Notes under the pieces: generated by a model
What the model was told of the DNA's origin: nothing
Database searches by the model: none
What the model saw: only the letters and a program-made list of their open reading frames with translations
Source of the DNA: Patiria miniata
Taxonomy: Eukaryota; Echinodermata; Asteroidea; Valvatida; Asterinidae
Direction: 5' to 3'
DNA length: 64,000 nt
Assembly: GCF_015706575.1 (NCBI RefSeq)
Contig: NW_024037076.1
Location: forward strand, 18,356,898 to 18,420,897
Shown: positions 35,382-47,617 of the stretch, one piece after another
Layout of the letters: every line of letters begins with the position of its first letter
How positions within the stretch are numbered: position 1 is the first letter of the stretch
Translations under genes and position numbers: made by a program

Positions 35382-38300
35382 GCCTGCCCAGGGAGCTGCA
35401 GGACAGACCCAGGAGCTGTTTACAATCTTAGCGCTACCTAGGTCCTTCAGGTAACACAGTGCTGTCGTGGAATATATGGAAACTGTACTGGATACAGACA
35501 CTATACAGGGATTTGCGAGGGAAGATTTTTCTGATTTGATTTGAAGTAAACAAGGATATTTTTTTGTGGATGTTTTGCATATTTTTATTATATGGTGGTG
35601 AAATGGAATTGTCCAGCTTTTTTTTTTTCTAAAACAACAGTGGTTATGTGCATATGATCAGAAAACTGTGACCATTGGTTCCAACGTAAAGTCAATGTGC
35701 ATGGATAACATTTTGATCCCCAAGACTTGACATTGTTATCAAGTTTCAGCAGAACTATGCAATGTTTCAGTGTTTGACTGTTGGCGCCTGTCAGCCTGTA
35801 TATCTGGTTGCCTCTGTCATGGGGAAAATTAAAACATTTACGAAAAAATTATAATTTCTTAAGTGAATGCCTTGCACCAGGTCAGCCTTGAAATGTTTTA
35901 CATGACACATTGCTCTTTTTTTTGGAAACATCCATATGGACATCCAGGGTTTTGCATAAGCATCGTTGTTTTTGAAAAAAAGGTCAAGATATGACAGTTT
36001 GATTGAAGGAACAATTGTGTGGTAATATTAATTGAATTAAAACTCCAGTATGATGGAATTTGTCGTGGTGTTGAATATGAGATCAGATTTTTCAGTTAAG
36101 ACTTTGGACGGGAGGGGGTTACTTTTAATGTTATTTGTGTATTTTGCTCGAATTTTTCTACTGGGGTTGCGGACAGAGTCTGGAGATTGTTACGGAAACT
36201 TGATAAAATTGGATAAATGTCCTCATCTCAGGTAGGAACTCTGTCTTGGGAGATTTAAACAAAAAGTGTCTTTCAACTAAAGAAATCCAGTGCTTTAGAG
36301 CCATATTTTGGCTTGGACTTTTCACGTTCTTTCTTTGATCAGACATTTATGAAATGACTTTTTACCCCAATGAGACTTTTCTTCTGGATAGAATGTGGGG
36401 CCTTTTTCGCCGAAATAAGCGCTCACTGGTGTATCATATTTACTGCGAAATTATGAAAAATTTCTGCCTTCAGAAAATTCCATAATCTGTTTAGCTAGCT
36501 CGATCATTCATGGGAAACCAGGTGTGATTGGTCAGGTCGAATGAGCAAGGGAGGTGTGACCAATCAGCGGTGACGTTTCATAAAGCCAGTCCGCCTTTAA
36601 GGAGCCAATCACGATGCTTGTGTTTTAAAGAGATTTGGGAATGTTATTGTCAGAGTGAGTGTCAGTGGTCAGCTCATTTAATTTATTCATGCTCATTTTA
36701 ATTAAGCAAACCAAATCAGGGTATTCTTTGTTAAGGTATCAAAGTGTGTGACGAAAAAACCAACATTTATACAACAGAAAGAATTAAGAATATGTTCTAT
36801 AGTTGTCGTTTTACATAAACAAGTAGAGTGCAACCAAACTGTTGTGTGTTGTGTGGTAGTACAAAGTTTGCCTTATATATAAAAAAAAATTAAATATTAA
36901 CTCCACAAATGGACCGTGTAAGCTATACAAATTTATGTTTTCCCTGCAATTGCCTCATAAGTTTTTTTCGTCCATATTTTCAGATTTTCACACACAAAAA
37001 AAGATTATTTTAAAATAAGTTTATTACTTCTTTTATTGATAATTGAGTCAGAAAAATCAAAATTATTTCATGCAGTCATTTATTTATTTAATATTTTTGT
37101 TAAGTGAATCCTGGTGTAAAGTTCATTGAGAAAAAAAATGTTTTCTTCGCTTTAAAACTTTTTTTTTGTGACTGGTATCTTATCTCAATCCAAGTCTTTC
37201 TAATAAACCAGTCAGTTCTCCTGGCTGGGTTTTCTCCTTTCTTGAAGGGTTCCTCAAGTAAATCCCATATTATTGGGTCTCACACAAAAAAAGAAGGGGA
37301 AAAAGGCTGAATATAAATAAACATGGTGTGTGAATAACTTCTTTTTGAGCTGTCTGTCTATGGGGTCGCTTTTGACCCAAGCCAGATAGCCCTAAATGTG
37401 TCCCGAGAATTGTACCCTTTTGGTGAAATGTAACTGTTAGTGCTAAATTCAGTGTAGAAGTGATGTTGTTATTCGCGCACAATTTTGTAAACGTACAGTA
37501 TGCTCCAGTCCAATTTGTTTTAGTCTGCCTGGAAAATAAGGGAACGGTCGTGTTCAATTTTCAGTCAAATTATACCTAAGTTTGCACTCTGTACTCGGTA
37601 TATATTTTGAGATAAATTGTTATATGTATTGTTTGCATATATTTGTCGTGTGCTTTGAAATTATGCTAATTGAGTTTATTTCATGTATACCAAAAAGTTT
37701 TGTTTGAAAGAGAAAATAACTTGCTCAGTATCAATTGCTCAGAATGTAGACAGCACATGCCAAGCTCTTATGAACCTACCAATTGTCCCCCCCCCCCTCC
37801 CCCTTCTTGCTGCCCCATGTGTTATGTTGAGGTTTGGTCACGTTTTTCAAGCCCCATGGGTGGGGATTTTGGTCACTCACAAAACATCTTTACCATTGCC
37901 ACACTAGATGGACAGGCAATCGGTTTAGTGAGCCCCATCCATGTATGTCCACATTGTCACCTAAATGTTGCTCCAGGGGTTGGGATTTTGTCACTTCAAA
38001 AGTGACAATCGCCACGTCTTGGGTGGGGCAGCCCGGGGCGAGGGACGGGGAAATAATTGATAGGCGCATACACGCCAAATTTGTTATACTTTCTCTGGAG
38101 AATTTCTGGACACAACATGGTCCCCATGAGCAAAGATTTGATCTTGCATTCACAGTGTGTTGAATGACTGTGCGTTAAATGCATTTGTAGCCATTTTGTG
38201 TCCTGTCACCCCAATGTTAGTGAGGCACTGAGCAAACCAGAAAAGATTAGTTGAACTTCATTTATTTATGTTGTCGATGTTGGCTCGTCAATGCTCTGTA

Positions 38301-40295
38301 AATTGAAGAGATTATATTTAACCCATTGGGATCTTAATCATTTACTCTTCTATTCTATAATATGTAATCATATTTGTCTATTATAATTTGGCTATTTAGA
38401 GATTGCTATATGTAATTTTGCTCGGCTGATGTCTTCATTTTTTTCAGTGATATTTTTTTGTCTCAGTCAATTGCTTTTTATTAAGGATCTGTAAAAACAG
38501 GCTGAGATTGGTTTAAAAAAAAATATTAGTTTGTTCAACTTCGTTGCGTGGCCATGATATGCATTTGTGACGAGTCTCCTCATTTGCCACATGTGCAATG
38601 TACAACTGCTTTGGCAAGATTATGCTTCACAAGAAGCATCCAAAAATATTTTGTTACAACATCATTTAAATAAGCTTTTAGTTTATATGAGGGCATGTAT
38701 TCCTATAATAATGTAAAGTTGATTATTTGGACAATTCGATCAGTAAGTATTCTTTTTTTTTGCGATTTAATTTTGCAAACAAAATGGCATTTTGTGTTAT
38801 TGATGTCTCATGAAATAAGGTATCTGGATAAATTGGTTATGGTTTTCATCATTGTTATAATCAAAATAGATGTCAGTCTTTGTGACTTTTGTTCTCCCCA
38901 AAATATGCTGAATAGTTTTTCCTTGAAGTGCATTATGTGATGGTTTGGTCCCTACATCCATATAAAATAGAGTGGTTAAGTTTGAAATTAGTGTCATGGA
39001 AATCAGTTAAATAATTTGTTTACTTTAAGTTTTTTTGTTATATTGTTTTGTAATATGGCTGATAGGAAGTCAAAATAAGAATTATGTTTAAGAGTGCTTT
39101 AGATTTCTCTGTGAATTTAAAAATAGTTAGAATACCATTAATTTTTTTTTTTTTTTTTTTTTTGCCACAGTAGTGGTACAAAAATAAGCTAAGTATGAAG
39201 GCTAAGTATTCATTTTGTGAATATTTCAACCAAAGATGTTTCTTTCAAAAAGTTTACTTGGTGCAAAGGTTTACGTTTTATTTCCTTCTTTCGTTTTAAA
39301 CATTTTTGTGCAAGTCAAAATTTATGAATGGAAAAAAATCATCATTAGGCTACGGATAGAGGGGTTTCAAAATTGTGGAATATTATTGTCAGGCAGATAG
39401 TGTGGTTCAAGATGCCTTAAACTATTTTGAAATAGAAAACATTTTTAGAAGTCATAGAATGTAGGTGCGATGTAGGGAAAGGAAAAAACAATATTTAAAA
39501 AAAAAAATTAAAAATCAGTAGCAGGGACAATTCTAACTGCTGTAAAATATTTAAGGAAATATTACAAAATGTAATATTTCATGTATTTGTTTGAAAGGAA
39601 GATTTGTATATACTTATGTCAACTTGTTTAAATTTATGAAGTATGAGTCATTAATGTAAAGAAAAAGAAATTTTGGCCTTTTTGGTTTGTCTTAGTAATA
39701 GCTTTGGTTATTGCCTGTATTTATTGAAAACTAAAAGAATGAAAATTGATGCATTGAACAGAAAAATCCTATTGATGGGATAAAGTGACTTTTTTCAGAG
39801 CTTAAATTATTGATGCAAACTATTTGTAATACGGATGTATAAAATTGTTTCAAGAAAATCCTCTTTTGTTTTCATTTTCATTTTCGTTAGTTTTATTTTT
39901 CCATTTTGTTTTTCGATTGAGACTGACGACCAAAACTTTTAAAAAGCTACATGTAGATGTATTTAAAAAAAAAAAAAAAGCTTTAGCTCGGTAAACGTGA
40001 TAGTTGAGAACTTGGGTGTAGTGCAAAATTGAAAGTTAAGTTTTCAGGAAAATTTATGAAGCTCATTTGAAAAAAAAACTTACAAAACCAAAACTGAAGC
40101 AGTGAATTGTCTTTATGGTGGGGAAAGTGTATAACTTGAGACCTTGGGCCAGTATGGTATGTATCAGTTGAGTACTCGAGGCCATTTTGCCTTCTTTGTA
40201 ATGGTATGAAATATACTGTATCTTGGGGACGAACAGTAGTGTTTTATCTGAATTCTATTGTCTATTTTAATAAAGTGATGAGCTTGCTATAAAAA
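35382..40295 (+). other. Probable long 3' UTR of RBPMS-like gene
   Basis: This is about 4.9 kb of AT-rich DNA after exon B with no supported exon and few recognisable transposons compared with the rest of the window. It has a CCCC-rich stretch near 37788-37806 and T runs. It ends at an AATAAA at 40269. A full-length UTR is an inference; internal poly(A) sites are possible. Confidence 0.5.
40269..40274 (+). terminator. Poly(A) signal AATAAA
   Basis: AATAAA is followed about 20 bases later by an A-run and then a GT-rich tract (GTGCTGCTGTGTTTG), the usual layout of a cleavage and polyadenylation site. It is the best candidate for the distal end of the RBPMS-like transcript. Confidence 0.55.
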
Positions 40296-40989
40296 AAGTG
40301 CTGCTGTGTTTGAATGCGTTGATTTGAGTCACGTGTGTCTTAACCTCCCAGAACCTTGGACGAAATTTTATTTAACACACCCCCCCCCCTTCCAAAAAAA
40401 ATCTCAGAGGGTTCTGCGCATGCATTTATATTTTAAAGGTATATTCCAACCTACTTATACTTTTTCACTGTCATTTTGATAATCTTAAAAGTTTTGACAT
40501 TTAACGTGATTTAATGGGCTTGGGGTTTTTTCGGGGTGTTTAGCTCTGGCAGGAGCTTCTACATGATTGTCACTTAACTATAATAATACCGGAGTCTTAT
40601 AACGCACGTATCTACCAACAATTAGGAACTCAAGGCGCTAATTATTATGAATTTATTTTAAAGACGGGTAAATGATGTATTTGAAATATAAGACCCATTT
40701 TTATGGTGGTCGGCCGATCGGTCTACCGAAAATTGACCAACAGTATGGTGTTCGATATGTGCCATCGGCGTCGATTTCATGCAAGAGTTTCATGCAAGAC
40801 TTCTTGCAACACGGCTAGAGCTTATTGTGCACTTGCGGTTGTTTTATGTAAAATGGTAAGGTGAACAATAGCTCGTGGAGTGTAACCATGGTCATGTGTA
40901 GATATAGGCAACAGTGCACTATAAATGAAGTCTCCGTGGGCCAATCAGTGGTTCACAGCATCTTAGAAAGGTAACATGGAGCTTGCCTC

Positions 40990-42392
40990 ACATCAATGTG
41001 TTGACAGGAGATATCGACGCACCCTACTTCTGAAGGTCGGAGCACCATTGTCTTTGAACTCTCCAACTACACAATCTATGATACTGTTCCAGACGGGGAC
41101 TGTATAGTGTGGATGAAGGTCTGCTGGTGGAGTAGGTCCTGGAGACTGGCTCAGAGAGTGCCCGGCTTGCAGAGAACTGTTGCATCTTGTATAGAGAACT
41201 GTTGTGGCAGCGACTTGACGCCTATGATGAAGAGATGGGATGTTGAGGTTCGCTCTTGCCTCCTGTTTGTCCACACCGATGATTTCCAAGTGAAATGGTA
41301 CTAAGCACTCACCCAGCACTGAAATGCGTACTACATAACACTGTGAATCTGTGCCTTGCAGACAGTCGCTTTATCTCTTGCATCCAGCATGTTTGCAACC
41401 CCCTTAAAGTTCCTATATAGCTTTTGTCCAGCTCTAGCAGAAAGTTTGGAAATCTCTTATCAACTGTGACACCCAAGAATTCCAGCTCGTCTTTCTTCAT
41501 CAACTAGTCTGGTGTTCCCAAGAAAAGATAGATAGCCTAGTTAGGTACATGTATGGTTCCTCTTTCTAGAAATTGTAAGAGCCTTGCACTCGAAGGTCGC
41601 TTTCCATCTGTCTTGCCCAGATCCTCATTCTGTCCAGGTCCCTATTCTAGCTTACGTCCTTTGGGTCACACCTGATCTAATCTCGCAGTAGAGGGTGGAA
41701 TCATCTGCGTACAGGTACAGTGTGTTCTCGCTCTCATCTGGCAGATCATCTATAAAGACAGAGAAAGAAGTGGGCCCAGTGAGCCCTGAGGTACAGACGC
41801 ATTATGGAGGTTGTACTTGAGTACTGGCCGGATAGAACCACTTTGATGGGCCGGTTTGATAAATAGCTCTCGCTCCATGTAAGCAACTTGCCACTTGCCA
41901 GCGACTCTTTTTCCTTTGAGCTTTAAGCAGAGGCCGTTGTGCCACACTTTGCACACCTTTGATGTCCAAGGTTATAGACGCACGTCGTTGCCACTGCCCA
42001 GTGCATTGGACCACTGCTGAGAAAGAATGGCAAGGATGTAAGCTGTGCTATGATGGGGTCTAAATTCAAACTGCCGGACTGATAGAAGATGGTTCTTCAG
42101 TAGGTTCTTCTGAAGTTGACTCTGTACAACCGCCTCCATAACCTTGCTGATGTTCCTGATGATGGGACAGTACAATGATGGATTAGATTTCGATTACCTC
42201 CTTTGTACTGGAATTACCGATGCAGTTTTCCACTGGTGTGGATATACTCCGTGTAAGAAGCAGACCTCAAAAGGCGGTAGTCTGGCTAGTTCAACGCTAC
42301 ATTTCTTCAGAACTCGATTGAGAACTTCATCAGGGCCAGTATATACACAGCTTTGTCAGGCTGTGAATTTAGGATTTTGATATCGTTGGGCT
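40990..42392 (-). pseudogene. Decayed non-LTR retrotransposon (LINE), reverse transcriptase part
   Basis: Read on the minus strand, several frames together give a CR1/Jockey-like reverse transcriptase. They include ISKVMEAVVQSQLQKNLLKN then HLLSVRQFEFRPHHSTA (fingers), VWHNGLCLKLKGK, ASVPQGSLGPLL, and LYLYADDSTLY with the catalytic YADD at 41700-41711. A C-terminal tail ends near 40993. The reading frame shifts repeatedly (at least at about 42330 and after 41700) and has in-frame stops, so it is dead. The element continues beyond a MITE at 42393-43256. The clade within LINEs is uncertain. Confidence 0.88.
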
Positions 42393-43256
42393 CAGTGGCG
42401 TAGCCACCGGGGGGGGGGGGCGTGTGGGGGGCGACCGCCCCCCCCCCCCCATGAAACCTTGTCGCCCCCCCCCCGTCCCCCCCCCCCCCCCCCCCACTGA
42501 GATTTTGAGTTTCTAAAAAAAATATCATTGATCTACATGACGCCAAGGGCCCTATTATGTACTACAATGTATCGTTTGCTTAGAAAATATTGGTTAAAGT
42601 GGTCAGAAATTGCCTCAGATAGCACCACAGAGCATTTAGAATCCAACATTTTTCGGGGCCCTTAAGCGGGCCCCGAACCCCACGCCTATAGCTCAGAATT
42701 CTGGTAGCTGATTCAATGACTCCAACCTCGAAAACAATGTTCACAAAATTTTCTTATGCCTTTAGCTGAGAAAACCTCGAAAATTATGTTTAAATTATTA
42801 TCTTTTGTGCTATAATTATTGGTTAAAGTGGTAAGAAATTGCCTCAGATCACACCACAGAGCATCGAAAATCCACGCCAATAGCTCAGAATACCGATAGC
42901 TGATTCAATGTCTCCAACCTCGAAAACGATGTTTAAATAATTATCTTTTGCCAAGAAAATATTAGTAAAAGCATGGAGGAAAGTCGTAAGAAATTGCTTC
43001 AAATCGCACCACAGAACATCTGGAATCCATTTTTTTCCGGGGCCCTTAAGCGGGCCCCGAACCCCACGCCGTAAGGGCTTCGCGCTTCGCGCTTCGCGCT
43101 TCGCGCTTGCATCAGTTATGATCAAGGTATGTCCCCCCCCCACTTTTGAGAAGCGATTGACGCCCCTGCTTGACGCCCCCCCCCCCAATGAAATGTTCCA
43201 GCCCCCCCCCTCCACCCCCCCCCCCCCCCCCTGAAAAATTCCTGGCTACTCCACTG
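42393..43256. mobile_element. 864-bp hAT-like element inserted in the LINE
   Basis: The left end CAGTGGCGTAGCCACC and the minus-strand right end CAGTGGAGTAGCCAGG are inverted repeats. The flanks GTTGGGCT (42385-42392) and CTTGGGCT (43257-43264) are an 8-bp duplication with one mismatch. The interior has long G and C runs just inside both ends. Three diverged copies of a block with GGTCAGAAATTGCCTCAGAT and GGGGCCCTTAAGCGGGCCCC lie inside, plus a 7-bp microsatellite at 43077-43104. No transposase frame is seen. Confidence 0.83.
43077..43104. repeat. Tandem GCTTCGC x4
   Basis: Four exact 7-bp units GCTTCGC, followed by a partial fifth, lie inside the hAT-like element. Confidence 0.95.
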
Positions 43257-43480
43257 CTTGGGCTGTAAGGCTAAACTGTCCTTGGAGGTTAGTGTTGTCA
43301 CCTGAATCTCGGGCGCTGGTTCCTCTACGTCCTCGAGCTAACATTTCTTTCCAAAGGTCCGGCCCATGTTTTCAGCAGTCCCTAGTTCCTAGACCTGGTT
43401 CTCATCTTTGAGTACATGTATCATATCGATTCCTTTCGAGGCTTCTTAGATCAACTTACTAGTAGCAAGAATTTTCGAAA
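43257..43480 (-). pseudogene. 5'-ward remnant of the split LINE
   Basis: After the target duplication the LINE continues. A minus-strand frame reads EDVEEPAPEIQVTTLTSKDS and runs towards the insertion in the same frame as NDIKILNSQPDKA on the other side. The outer limit is not clear. No endonuclease domain is recognisable, so the copy is probably 5'-truncated. Confidence 0.6.
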
Positions 43481-44830
43481 ACACACCTGAGCAGTGCGGC
43501 TGGGATGTGCGCTGTATAAAATTATGACCTTGAAACTGAAAGCATCCTGAGACTCAAAACAGTTTGGGTAATCGTGATGGAAGACGATACCACTCGGTCA
43601 AATATTTGGTGGTCAGCGCTTAAAGAATCACAACTACCCATGGTAGTCATGTCGGGAAGGAGACCACGAGCAATCTGCTTCAATTTTTCTTATCCTTTTT
43701 TTCTACGGAGATGGAGTCTTACTGTCTTCCGCAATTACCGGGCTACTAGAGTTGATTGTTTAAGGGAAGAGAAAATCGGTAATTATTTTTTTGTCCACGA
43801 ATGTTGCAACCTGTTTGGAAAATATAAAAACCACAAACCACACGTTCTAAATAAAAACACCAACTACCAATTCCTAATAAATCTTCTAATATTTTATTGT
43901 TTTAATTTTCGACCTTGCAGTTGGTGTTTTTATTTATAACGTGTAGTTGATGTTTGATGCTGGTACCCGCTTGTTCTTCTGGGTGACTCGAAGAGAGGCA
44001 AGTGAGAGTGAAGTGGCTTGCCAACGGACACTGCATAATGGCTAGCAGTTGGATTCAATCCCCGACTTTCTGACCATGATCGAGTAACAGAAATTAGTAA
44101 ACACTATTCCCTTGTGGTCTATACCACACAAAATAAACTTTAAAAACTTGACAAAACAACACACATTCAACTTTTCCCCGTCTTCAAGTCCTGTGACTTT
44201 GTGTGGATAAGTCGTGGAAATTTTGGGGGAGTTTCATTATTTTAATTCACTATTTCGAGATTTTCCTTGGCATTATTGCAAAATCTTGGGAATTTGCTAC
44301 ACGCCATCTTTGTTTCATTGTTTGGAATGATTTACCCAGGAGAATTTTGAAAGGGCAAATTTTGGGGAAACAACTGTCGAGTTTTGCGCCACTATACGCC
44401 CCAAACCCCGCCGCCGCCCGAATTATTGTCGTCGGGCCGCAAGGAATTCGCAATTTGTGAAGTAATTTATGCCATAAGTAAACGCTGGCGGAAGGTTTTG
44501 CAGTTTACAAAAAAATAATAATAATTGCGGCGTGAAACTCGAAAATAGCACACGGAGATGGCAAAAAGAAGAAGATAGACTGAAGGAACGGAGAGAAATA
44601 AAGAAATCGAATACTGTGAATTGGGCTCATAGACTCGACCTATTTTGAATTCAAACTAAATATAAAAAACAGAAGAGAATATTCTTACACTATGACCGGC
44701 CCAGATCATCGCACGGAACACCCCAGCCCCCCCCCCCCAACCCATCCCTTCCCCTTCAACCGCGCTATATGTACGACCTGCTGCTGAAACGGCAGTTGGC
44801 TTACTCCTTAATTAGGCTCCCAATTGTTTT
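43481..44830. other. Intergenic tract with SINE-like fragment
   Basis: No gene was supported. Around 43995-44070 is a block with AAGTGGCTTGCCAACGGACA followed by a box B-like GGATTCAATCC, recalling a dispersed repeat type common in marine animals. A short locally GC-rich stretch at 44340-44455 has open frames on both strands but no recognisable family. Confidence 0.45.
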
Positions 44831-45296
44831 CAGACGCGTAGCCAGCGGGGGGGGGGGGGGGGGGGGGGTTAATGGTAGTATTTATCCCCCCCTCAAAAAA
44901 AAATTGTACGGTGTCCTTTTTCACCAGCGTTTAACCCCCCCCCCCCCCCCATATATTTAAAAGTGCCTCTTGTTCGGGGTTTTTTTTGAACAAGTGCCTT
45001 TTTTACCAGCGGCTTAAATAACGAGTGGCCTTTTGGAAGTTCGTGCGACCGTCGGCAAATTATTGTGCAGCCCTGAAATTGAAAGCGCCCGATGACGTGT
45101 ACATGATCGTCCGGTTGGAACAGCGCCCTCATTGGAAGATGGAACTTGCCCGCTCCACCCCCCCCCCCCCCCCGCCCCCTCCCCTCTTTGATTTTACGGA
45201 GGCCAAGTGTCTACATTTCAACACGGATGTGCGAGTACCCTTTCACAAACTTTTTAACCCCCCCCCCCAAAAAAAGGGAACCTTGCTACGCCTCTG
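44831..45296. mobile_element. Poly-G/poly-C MITE with CAGANGCGTAGC ends
   Basis: The left end CAGACGCGTAGCCAGC is followed by a run of about 20 G. The minus-strand right end is CAGAGGCGTAGCAAGG. Inside, ACCAGCGTTTAACCCCC-like words and C runs recur. The termini resemble those of the element at 42393-43256. No target duplication is visible, so class and exact edges are tentative. Confidence 0.6.
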
Positions 45297-46528
45297 AATC
45301 TGATCTCATTTGGTGAGTACTTTTGCGCCGAGCCTTCTGAGTTCCGTGAAATTGCCAATTTAAGATGGAGGGAGCGGCGGCCCGAGCTAGGTCTTTGACA
45401 CCGAGATATAGGTCCGTTTCTCGATGAATAATTCCGCTTTTATGTAGATTTTGTGTATGGGCGGTTGTCCTTAGGAGGGTAAGAAAGAAAGATGACGTCG
45501 GTGGTACCAACCATGATTTTTTTTTTTTTAAACTGAAGGATTTTCAGTTACTGAAAAAAACCCCAATTTTTTTGAAATTTTATCATTGCGGTCAATAGAT
45601 AATAATAGACCTAAGCTTAGAACATCACTCTAGGCCATAATTAATTTGCGGATAAGAAATCGACACATAAAAGACGTGACACGACATGGATAAATAGCGC
45701 CCTCCTACTAAAGGTTCTCAAAAAGAAAATCCATTCAAAATTTAATGCATTCGTTTATTCGTTCCATTATAAATTTGCGATTTTCACTGACACTAATCAC
45801 CAGTTTCTCTACAGCTCTTCTATTCGGATGATTGGTGAACAAGTTGGAATATCTCTGGTGGGAACTTTATTTATAGCGGTGGACTTGTTGAAGTTTACCA
45901 ACAATGATCAGACCATCACACATGGACCACTCCTCTTGCCACTCGTACCCAGGGTGCAGTCCTTAACTGACGCCTTCGCTCGTTCATCTGTCGACAGCTA
46001 GCGGGATATGGCGTCGAGGTTGTGATGTAAACACTGCGTTGGTGAATGGTTCGTTGTTTTGTTTTCCGATTACTCATCACGCTACACGAAACGTGAACCG
46101 AATACTGGATAGTATCGAGCAACAACAAATCGATTCCATTTTCGTGAAGAAGAATTTCTTCCTGTAATATTTTACTTTCAAAACTGCATTGCGGGCTCGA
46201 TTGTTTTTCTGTTATTTTGTTTATCAAATTTAAATCGTAGGCTGAACGTCACAAAGATGTAACTTATACGAAAATGTCTACAGAAACGGTCCACGGATCT
46301 TGGGGCTGGTAGTATCGACTCTGCAGTATCAATAGTATCGATTACTGGCAATACTGTCGTTACCAAGCGTAAGTAGGGTCACGCCTCACTTTCGTGACGT
46401 GACTGCATGGACTGGGTTTACCCAATATCCCATGTGCACATCGCGCGTTTGTTTTTGCACATGGTTCTCGCATTGACACACCGAATATTTTTCTACTCAT
46501 TTTGAACCCCAAATCCCACAGCAAAAAC
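45297..46528 (+). other. Upstream flank and probable promoter/5' UTR of ceramide synthase-like gene
   Basis: There is no other gene here. It holds an imperfect CTCF-like word at 45695-45710 and a CRE-like TGACGTGA near 46396. A GC-balanced tract free of transposon signatures leads into the coding exon at 46529. A TATA box was not evident. Confidence 0.4.
45695..45710 (-). promoter_or_regulatory. Imperfect CTCF-like motif
   Basis: The minus strand reads TAGTAGGAGGGCGCTA, close to the words at 16777 and 21372 but with an extra G in the core. Its orientation is opposite to theirs. Confidence 0.25.
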
Positions 46529-46753
46529 ATGGGTATCACCGACCTCTTTTTCTACCCGGACTATTACGGGTTAGTGAAGACATTTTTGACAGAGATGCCG
46601 GAGTATTATCGCACAGAGCCGATTCATCCAGACGGATTTCTCGGTGAAGTGCGGACGTACTGTGAAGCAAAATGGAGCGATCTGTTTCTGGTTGTGATTT
46701 TGGCCATCACGTGGACGATGCTTCGTTATCTACTCACGATGTGTGTGTTCAAG
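46529..46753 (+). CDS. First coding exon of ceramide synthase 1-like protein (partial)
   Basis: ATG at 46529 has a good context (AACATGG). It opens a 75-codon frame starting MGITDLFFYPDYYGLVKTFL and ending WSDLFLVVILAITWTMLRYL then LTMCVFK, followed by a gtgaat donor in phase 0. The last 25 residues form a clear membrane segment ending W-T-x-L-R, like the first membrane segment of human CERS1 (LGWTALRS...FRPLAK), after which Pro-Leu normally follows. Ceramide synthases are ER membrane enzymes that join acyl-CoA to sphingoid bases. The catalytic TLC domain lies in later exons, which I could not find in this window, so the identity rests on this short N-terminal part. Upstream TTG codons in frame are not considered starts. 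Confidence 0.58.
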
Positions 46754-47617
46754 GTGAATATGATTTGTATTGTGTACGTGTACAGAATATAATCACGTAT
46801 CTTTTGTAATAGGTTTATAACGTTAGTTTACTTAGTTATTTTTCAAATTGTAGAACTTAGAAGTATATAGGGGTCTAATTCAAAATCATGGCAAGCTTTT
46901 TCGCTTATCGACCAAGTCCAACATGTCCAACATGTCTAGCCTAGAGTAACTCATGTAATGCGATAAGCATTAGAGCTGGAGTTACTCAAGCTAGTACAAC
47001 ATGTCCAAGATCAGTTTTGTACGTCCACTAACTTTAAAACTACTTGGGCCTTTGCTTAGATTAGGGGGCCTATCGAGTTAATTTCAATTGTTTGGAAGGT
47101 TAAATGGTACTGCAGTGGATATTTGGCCCGCGCCGGCTTTCTTTTATTACTACAATATTTAGCCGGCATGGCACTGAACATGCGTAGTGACTATTTTTTT
47201 GTGACTTCAAAATTTTTTTACCGTGACAAACCTTAGTCTGGTTCCGTGCCAACATTATCTTTGTCAGTACCTTCGTATTCACAAGATAATGGAGATGGAA
47301 TCAGACTAGGCTAGGCCTATTTACAATTCCGGACTTTATTTCCCTTTTGAAAAAAAGGAAGAATGTTGCAACCTGAAACCACTTTTTTCTTCATGCATGT
47401 ATATCATCTCAAGGAAGGTCAGTCATTGTAAAAATTATTGTAAGACATGAATCTGGGACTGAGAAACATTGCCAATTTTGTAAATAAATTTTAAAAAAAT
47501 TCCTGACTCTCCGTAGACTTTGTACACAACCACTGAAGTGGTGTCAGGATGCAACATTCTTTCCGAATTTTGCACCCTTCATTAATTCATCAAAATCTTC
47601 ATCACCCTTCATGTGTA

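Noticed and set aside
42411-42496. G and C runs as a G-quadruplex regulatory region
   Set aside because: They are parts of hAT-like elements, in which such runs sit just inside the ends, and run lengths may be unreliable in assembly.
44203-44460. 85-codon plus-strand frame and overlapping minus-strand frame with a strong start context
   Set aside because: Neither has a recognisable family; the minus-strand frame from the best start ends after about 22 codons.
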